Shown: positions 59,812 to 64,000 of the stretch, piece by piece
Layout: every line of letters begins with the position of its first letter
Numbering within the stretch: the stretch's first letter is position 1
Assembly (NCBI GenBank): GCA_025738555.1
Contig: JAOVFP010000016.1
Location: 2,542,001-2,606,000 of the forward strand
Origin: Cyathus striatus
Lineage: Eukaryota; Basidiomycota; Agaricomycetes; Agaricales; Nidulariaceae
Reading direction: 5' to 3'
Length of the DNA: 64,000 nt
The notes under the pieces: model-generated
Told to the model about the DNA's origin: nothing
Databases searched by the model: none
The model's input: only the letters and a program-made list of their open reading frames with translations
Program-made: the position numbers and the translations under genes

Positions 59812-61155
59812 ATGCCACGCCTCTCCCAACCCAAATTTGAATCCGAATCCTCCAGCTCCTCGTCGGAGGGCGAAATCGACCTCGAAGAGGTCTCAGACTC
59901 CCCCTCCGAAGACGAACAAGACCACATCCCTGTAACACCCAGCAAACGCAAAGGAAAAGCCAAAGCCGCGCCGGAAAACGATTTTGGAAACAGCCAAATT
60001 ATCGTACAGACTTCTTTTGATGCGTACATCACGTACACCGCTGCGCGAGCTCAGACGTCTACAAATGTCTTTTCGCAGCTTGTAATGCCGCTTTCTGCTG
60101 AGGAGTACAGTGATGCGATTGAGGGTATAAAAGATAGAAGGGTGGTTCCTGCGATTGCGACTGAACCTTTACGGTCGCAGGTCTTTGAGCGGTTTATGTT
60201 TGAGCTGAGTGAGGGGTTTAATATCCTTTGTTATGGCTTTGGTTCTAAACGGAAGTTGCTCAATGACTTTGCGACGGAGTATTGCTCGGGGAGCGGCTAT
60301 GTTGTCGTAGCTAATGGATTTCAGCCTGATTTCTCTCTGAAGGACTTGCTAAATTCTATCGAAAATGTTCCTGGGATACAGGATGTCGAGATAACATCAA
60401 GTGCTGTTGACGGACAAGCACAACGAATATACGAGTTCTTCGCTCGTCCAGAGCAGAAGATACACTTGTACCTCATAATACACAATATAGACGCTGCACC
60501 TCTCCGAGCAGCCAAAGCCAAATCAATACTCTCCTTCCTCGCCTTAAACCCCCGAATCCACATCATCGCGTCCATAGACCACATTAATGCACCCCTCTTA
60601 TGGTCCTCCTACGAATCAGCCATGCGCAAACCAGACAACGTCAGCGAAAGCGACCTCGTACGCGGGTTCTCGTGGCTCTGGCACGACCTTACCACACTAG
60701 AATCCTATGACTTCGAGCTGGCATTCACAGACAAAGCCTCCATCTCAGGCGCACATGGCGGCGGGCCACGTCGGAAAGCCGATGCAGCAGCCGCAGGTGC
60801 CGCAGTGATGAGTGAAACAGCCGCTTTGCACATTCTCGCGTCGGTGACGCAGAAGGCACAGAAGCTCTTCTTGCTGCTTGGTACGAAGCAACTGGAGAGC
60901 ATCGATGAGGCGGGGGAAGGTGCTGGAACACAGGATTTACAGCAGTTTGGGCTGAGTTATGATGCGTTGTTTAATGCTGCAAGGGATAATTTTATTGCTA
61001 CGAATGATACGGCACTGAGGTCGTTGCTTGGTGAGTTTAGGGATCATGGGTTGGTGGTTAGTGCACAAGCAGGGAGCGGTGGTGGGGAGGTGTTGTGGAT
61101 ACCGTTGAGGAAGGAAAGGTTGGTTAATGTGCTCCAGTCACTGCAAGTTGAGTAA
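59812..61155 (+). CDS. ORC2: Origin recognition complex subunit 2
   Basis: Single exon, 447 residues, start at 59812. ORC2 is the AAA+-like subunit of the six-protein complex that marks replication origins in the nucleus and loads MCM helicases. An acidic, Ser-rich disordered N terminus (SSSSEGEIDLEEVSDSPSE) and a KRKGKAKAAP basic stretch precede the ATPase-like domain. Landmarks: FERFMFELSEGFNILCYGFGSKRKLL (family signature), VVANGFQPDFSLKDLLNSI, IHLYLIIHNIDAAPLR, IHIIASIDHINAPLLW, SFLALNPRI and FSWLWHDLTTLESY. The C-terminal winged-helix region follows from about residue 320. The length and intronless structure are plausible for a fungal ORC2. Confidence 0.95.
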   Translation: MPRLSQPKFESESSSSSSEGEIDLEEVSDSPSEDEQDHIPVTPSKRKGKAKAAPENDFGNSQIIVQTSFDAYITYTAARAQTSTNVFSQLVMPLSAEEYSDAIEGIKDRRVVPAIATEPLRSQVFERFMFELSEGFNILCYGFGSKRKLLNDFATEYCSGSGYVVVANGFQPDFSLKDLLNSIENVPGIQDVEITSSAVDGQAQRIYEFFARPEQKIHLYLIIHNIDAAPLRAAKAKSILSFLALNPRIHIIASIDHINAPLLWSSYESAMRKPDNVSESDLVRGFSWLWHDLTTLESYDFELAFTDKASISGAHGGGPRRKADAAAAGAAVMSETAALHILASVTQKAQKLFLLLGTKQLESIDEAGEGAGTQDLQQFGLSYDALFNAARDNFIATNDTALRSLLGEFRDHGLVVSAQAGSGGGEVLWIPLRKERLVNVLQSLQVE

Positions 61156-61269
61156 CGAGGTGTGATTGTATTTCTAAGTGTAATATACCGGTTTGAAAGT
61201 GCTCGTCTCAGGTTTTGGGTTAATGTTTAGTAGATTATGGTAATGGCAATAAGACAACACAGCATATTC

Positions 61270-62147
61270 TCAAATTCTTAACATTTCCCTGTCGGGCTTC
61301 TTGAACCACCTCTGCCTGCGGGTCAAATCCTCCACCTGACTCTGCAAGAGTTTCTCCGCCTCCTTCAGACTTTCGCCATTTTCCGGAGTCGCGTCCTTCA
61401 ACTTTTTCTGTATGGCCTTAAGTGCCCCCTCGCTCTGCTTGAGCTTGTCTTCAATTGACTCCTGAACGCCTTCCTGGAACGTGCGCATCCTCTTGGCAGC
61501 AGTATGAATCTTGCCCGGTCGCGCATTCCGTCTTCTCCTATTGAGATGCGTAGTGTCTTCGCCGAAGCCGAACACAGCGAACTTGGGGTCCTTGTATTCT
61601 TTTGGCTTAGAAGGTCTCTGAATGTTCTCGGGTTTAATGACGACCCACGCCCAAGTCTTGGTAGTGCGCACGAGCACGCCGTTGGCGTCTTTGGTAGCGC
61701 CCTCGACTGGCTTTCCCTGCTTCAGCTTTTCCTCGCGAAGTTTAATTTCAGCCTCTGTAAGAGGTTCGTATCGATTTACTTGCGTCTTCTTGATCACGTT
61801 CGTATTGAGAAGGGGGAGGACAGCTTGCTTCAGGAACCTGTGTAAGAACTTTGAGATGACGGACACGTGCAAAATAGAGGCGTTACGCACGAAATAGATC
61901 GAACGGGATGGTCAACCTTCGGTGGTTCATCTGGGACCTTAGCCTTGGCAACTGTAGGTGTAGGTGTAGGCGAGTATAATTCCTTTCCCCAGCCCATGAA
62001 GGACAGTGGAGGCTGCTGCTTGCGGGCGAGCTTGAATAGTTCGTGAGATGTATAGCCAGTTGGACGGGGGTCGGCTTCGACAATGGATCTGATGATTTTG
62101 ATACTCTCGGTGAGAGCAGACTTGTAGTTTGGTGTGCGTATAAGCAT
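61270..62147 (-). CDS. Basic protein, possibly mitochondrial, unknown
   Basis: Two exons joined at about 61847/61898 give some 270 residues. The first exon reads NYKSALTESIKIIRSIVEADPRPTG, YTSHELFKLARKQQPPLSF and ends HPVRSIS. The second begins FLKQAVLPLLNTNVIKKTQVNRYEPLTEAEI and continues with a charged segment (WAWVVIKPENIQRP, FGFGEDTTHLNRRRRNARPG) and a C-terminal coiled coil (LKAIQKKLKDATPENGESLKEAEKLLQ). The basic character and the HPVRS..LKxxVLP block recall a fungal mitochondrial ribosomal-type protein, but I cannot name the family. A clean splice and convergent 3' end with ORC2 support a real gene. Confidence 0.7.
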
Positions 62148-64000
62148 CGTTGCTCTCTGTCCCAGGACCTCTGTCGAACGCAGGTTGGTTCACTGCTCAT
62201 GGAAATTCGTCAAAAATAGATTATGTAAGCATTTGTTTGGCAAGGAAGGGTGGAAAAAATAATGCTATCTCTCTTGTTCAACTCGACTTTCTGAAGGCTC
62301 GTCCCTCCATCCACCACTCATTCACCGCTCCAGACCATTTCCGAATTATATAGTCCCTATTATTCCTTCACCATCACCACAGTCGCCGTGATTGACGCTT
62401 TCATTGCAGTATCCCTAGTACAACCACATCACCGAGTCTCACCGTGCACATTATTCCATATACGCCATGAGGTATGTAGATCATGTTCTTTCGCACTTTG
62501 AAACGCTCCGCATTTGCTGTTGGTTACCGTCTCTGCTTTTGTCTTGGTCCTGCGCGTGCGTCACGCGCTATACCTCCAGCTAAATATATGCATCTTCCTG
62601 CTGTTGTCACCCATCCTCCTCTGCTACCGTTGTTAAAGTTCCTCTAACCATCCGTGTTGTCTCTCGGCTGCTGCCTCTCCCTCGGGCGTTATATATCTGC
62701 TTCAACTGTCGCATTTAATGCAGCTCAAAATATTTAGGAGGCGCTGAATTAAGGCACCGCGAGTCCAGAGGTATTGGATAAATTACTCGAGCTACCCTCT
62801 TACTTCAAGTGCGATCATGTCTTCCTATAATGCAAGGATGCGTGAAGTGCGTACATAGTACATTAATAACTTTGGAACTTGCAATGATCCAATCCGCGGC
62901 TTCTATTCTCACCATTAGGAAACGCTAGGCCGCTGGAGATCGCCGCTGGAACCTGGCATTTTGATATTATATAAAAATATGTGCATCATGGTGTTCTGTT
63001 TGGTGACAGGTTAACAGCCAGGGCTCTTGATGAAGGTATGCAAACCATCATCATCATGATTCTAAACCGGACAAACCTACGGAATATTCAAGGCATATTC
63101 TTAGAAGAGCTCTGCATCAACTCTGCATGTTCCTTTTATAATATGACTGTATTTGCCGCCTGCCATTGCATGCGATGACCCAATGAACATGATAGATTAA
63201 ATACCCCAGCAAAGTACTCGTGGTACCGGGAAGTGTCATATCATTCCTAGCAAGTCAGCGCTTCAGTTCTGATGTAATCTCCCTCTATAGCACTCTTCCT
63301 TGCCATGCCGAACACGGACTTACGCGAGTCTGAAAATAGTACAGGCGTCGAGCTGTTGCCTCTTAGCCTCCTATAGAACAAGAATAAAGCTGTTCCATTT
63401 GATACGAAAAAGATAAGATCTCGACTTACTGATTTGTATCTAAACCAAATTAGTTATCTCAAGATGTAGCCATAAAGAGTTCGTGGGTTCATCATTTCAG
63501 GGATTGAAACTCTGTGATTGTGAATATATATGTCTCGCCTTGTCTGAAAAGCACTCTCTATCTCATCAGCATGAACTCTAGTGACCCTCTGAGCCCTACT
63601 CTCCCACAGGTTGCGGGATTCGGGGAGTTCAGAGCAGCCCCATTGTACGTTTTTTCTATATAAAGGCGGTTGATTAATCCTAATATTGAATATCTGGCTC
63701 GTGAAGAGCAACGTCGATGGTGAGTTGGCACAAGGGCCAACTGAATATAAACGATTTCTAGAGCACAAATATTATAGGTAATAGGGAATCTACTTAACTG
63801 GGGGCTACTGGGTGTCCTCGGCGTGCAAGTCTGTAAGTTCCTATTAAGGCAGGTTATAAATACACATTCTTACTGTACGACCGATGATGGTAGATACATA
63901 CTATCTCGCCTTCCCTACCGATAAACGCTACCTCCAATTCATGGTATATTTCATACTGGCTACCCAGCTTGCTCAAACCCTCCTATGCACGCGCGACGCG
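62148..64000. other. No recognisable gene to window end
   Basis: The promoter of the gene at 61270 lies here. Small frames at 62150-62353, 62981-63178 and 63454-63768 have no family features. Near 63380-63410 a short AACAAGAATAAAGCTGTTCC block resembles SRPK-like kinase sequence but is too short to call. The rest is AT-rich DNA without an identified element. Confidence 0.35.

Noticed and set aside
63370..63410. Possible SRPK-like kinase fragment near the right edge
   Set aside because: Only about 25 bases around AAAGCTGTTCCATTTGA resemble the intact kinase at 52.56 kb, and no neighbouring motif follows. Too short to call.

Overview
The window looks like nuclear DNA of a mushroom-forming basidiomycete (Agaricomycetes). 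Genes are cut by many short introns of about 45-70 nt with GT(RNGT)...YAG borders, and one carries a TACTAAT-type branch site. The gene content fits as well: fungal fruit-body lectins, an Agaricomycete-style tyrosine-kinase-like kinase and an SRPK-like kinase with HGD catalytic loops, a CBM1-GH5 cellulase, and multi-intron MFS transporters. No species can be named from the sequence alone. All gene models here are hand-spliced from reading frames and splice signals.

Layout. 1-10 kb: a kinase relic, a TKL-type kinase (-), an IKS1-like kinase with a hydrophobic tail (+), and a secreted ThuA-like protein (-). 10-15 kb: a head-to-head pair of fruit-body lectin genes. 15-19 kb: a disordered basic protein (-) and a long coiled-coil protein with a J-domain-like C terminus (+) that carries an apparent one-base frameshift. 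19-27 kb: two tandem, apparently intact MFS transporter genes in a ~4.24 kb repeat, each followed by a relic of a further transporter's last exons. 27-33 kb: two tandem type-B carboxylesterases, the first a pseudogene and the second intact. 33-37 kb: methionine sulfoxide reductase A (-), glutamate decarboxylase (-) and an intron-containing tRNA-Gln(UUG) (+). 37-47 kb: a second head-to-head lectin pair with three decayed lectin copies, a cytochrome P450 relic and an SDR gene. 47-64 kb: a quieter, gene-dense conserved segment with a HAM1-like TULIP protein (-), an SRPK-like kinase (+), a small disordered protein (+), a CBM1-GH5 endoglucanase (-), a DUF4139 protein (-), ORC2 (+) and an uncharacterised protein (-). 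The last 1.85 kb has no recognisable gene.

How it fits together. The ends look like conserved chromosome, while 10-47 kb is a duplication-rich accessory segment. Within it lectins, transporters and esterases have been copied, and some copies have decayed by frameshift or truncation. The four intact lectins share promoter TATA boxes, 5' leader introns and, for copies 2 and 4, upstream sequence reaching about 1.8 kb. They therefore arose by segmental duplication. Lectins 3 and 4 differ at a single residue. No operon-like system or obvious new multi-gene machine is visible. The most distinctive items are the lectin array with its shared upstream segments, the esterase family with a cysteine-containing N-terminal region, and the SDR with His where the catalytic Tyr is expected.
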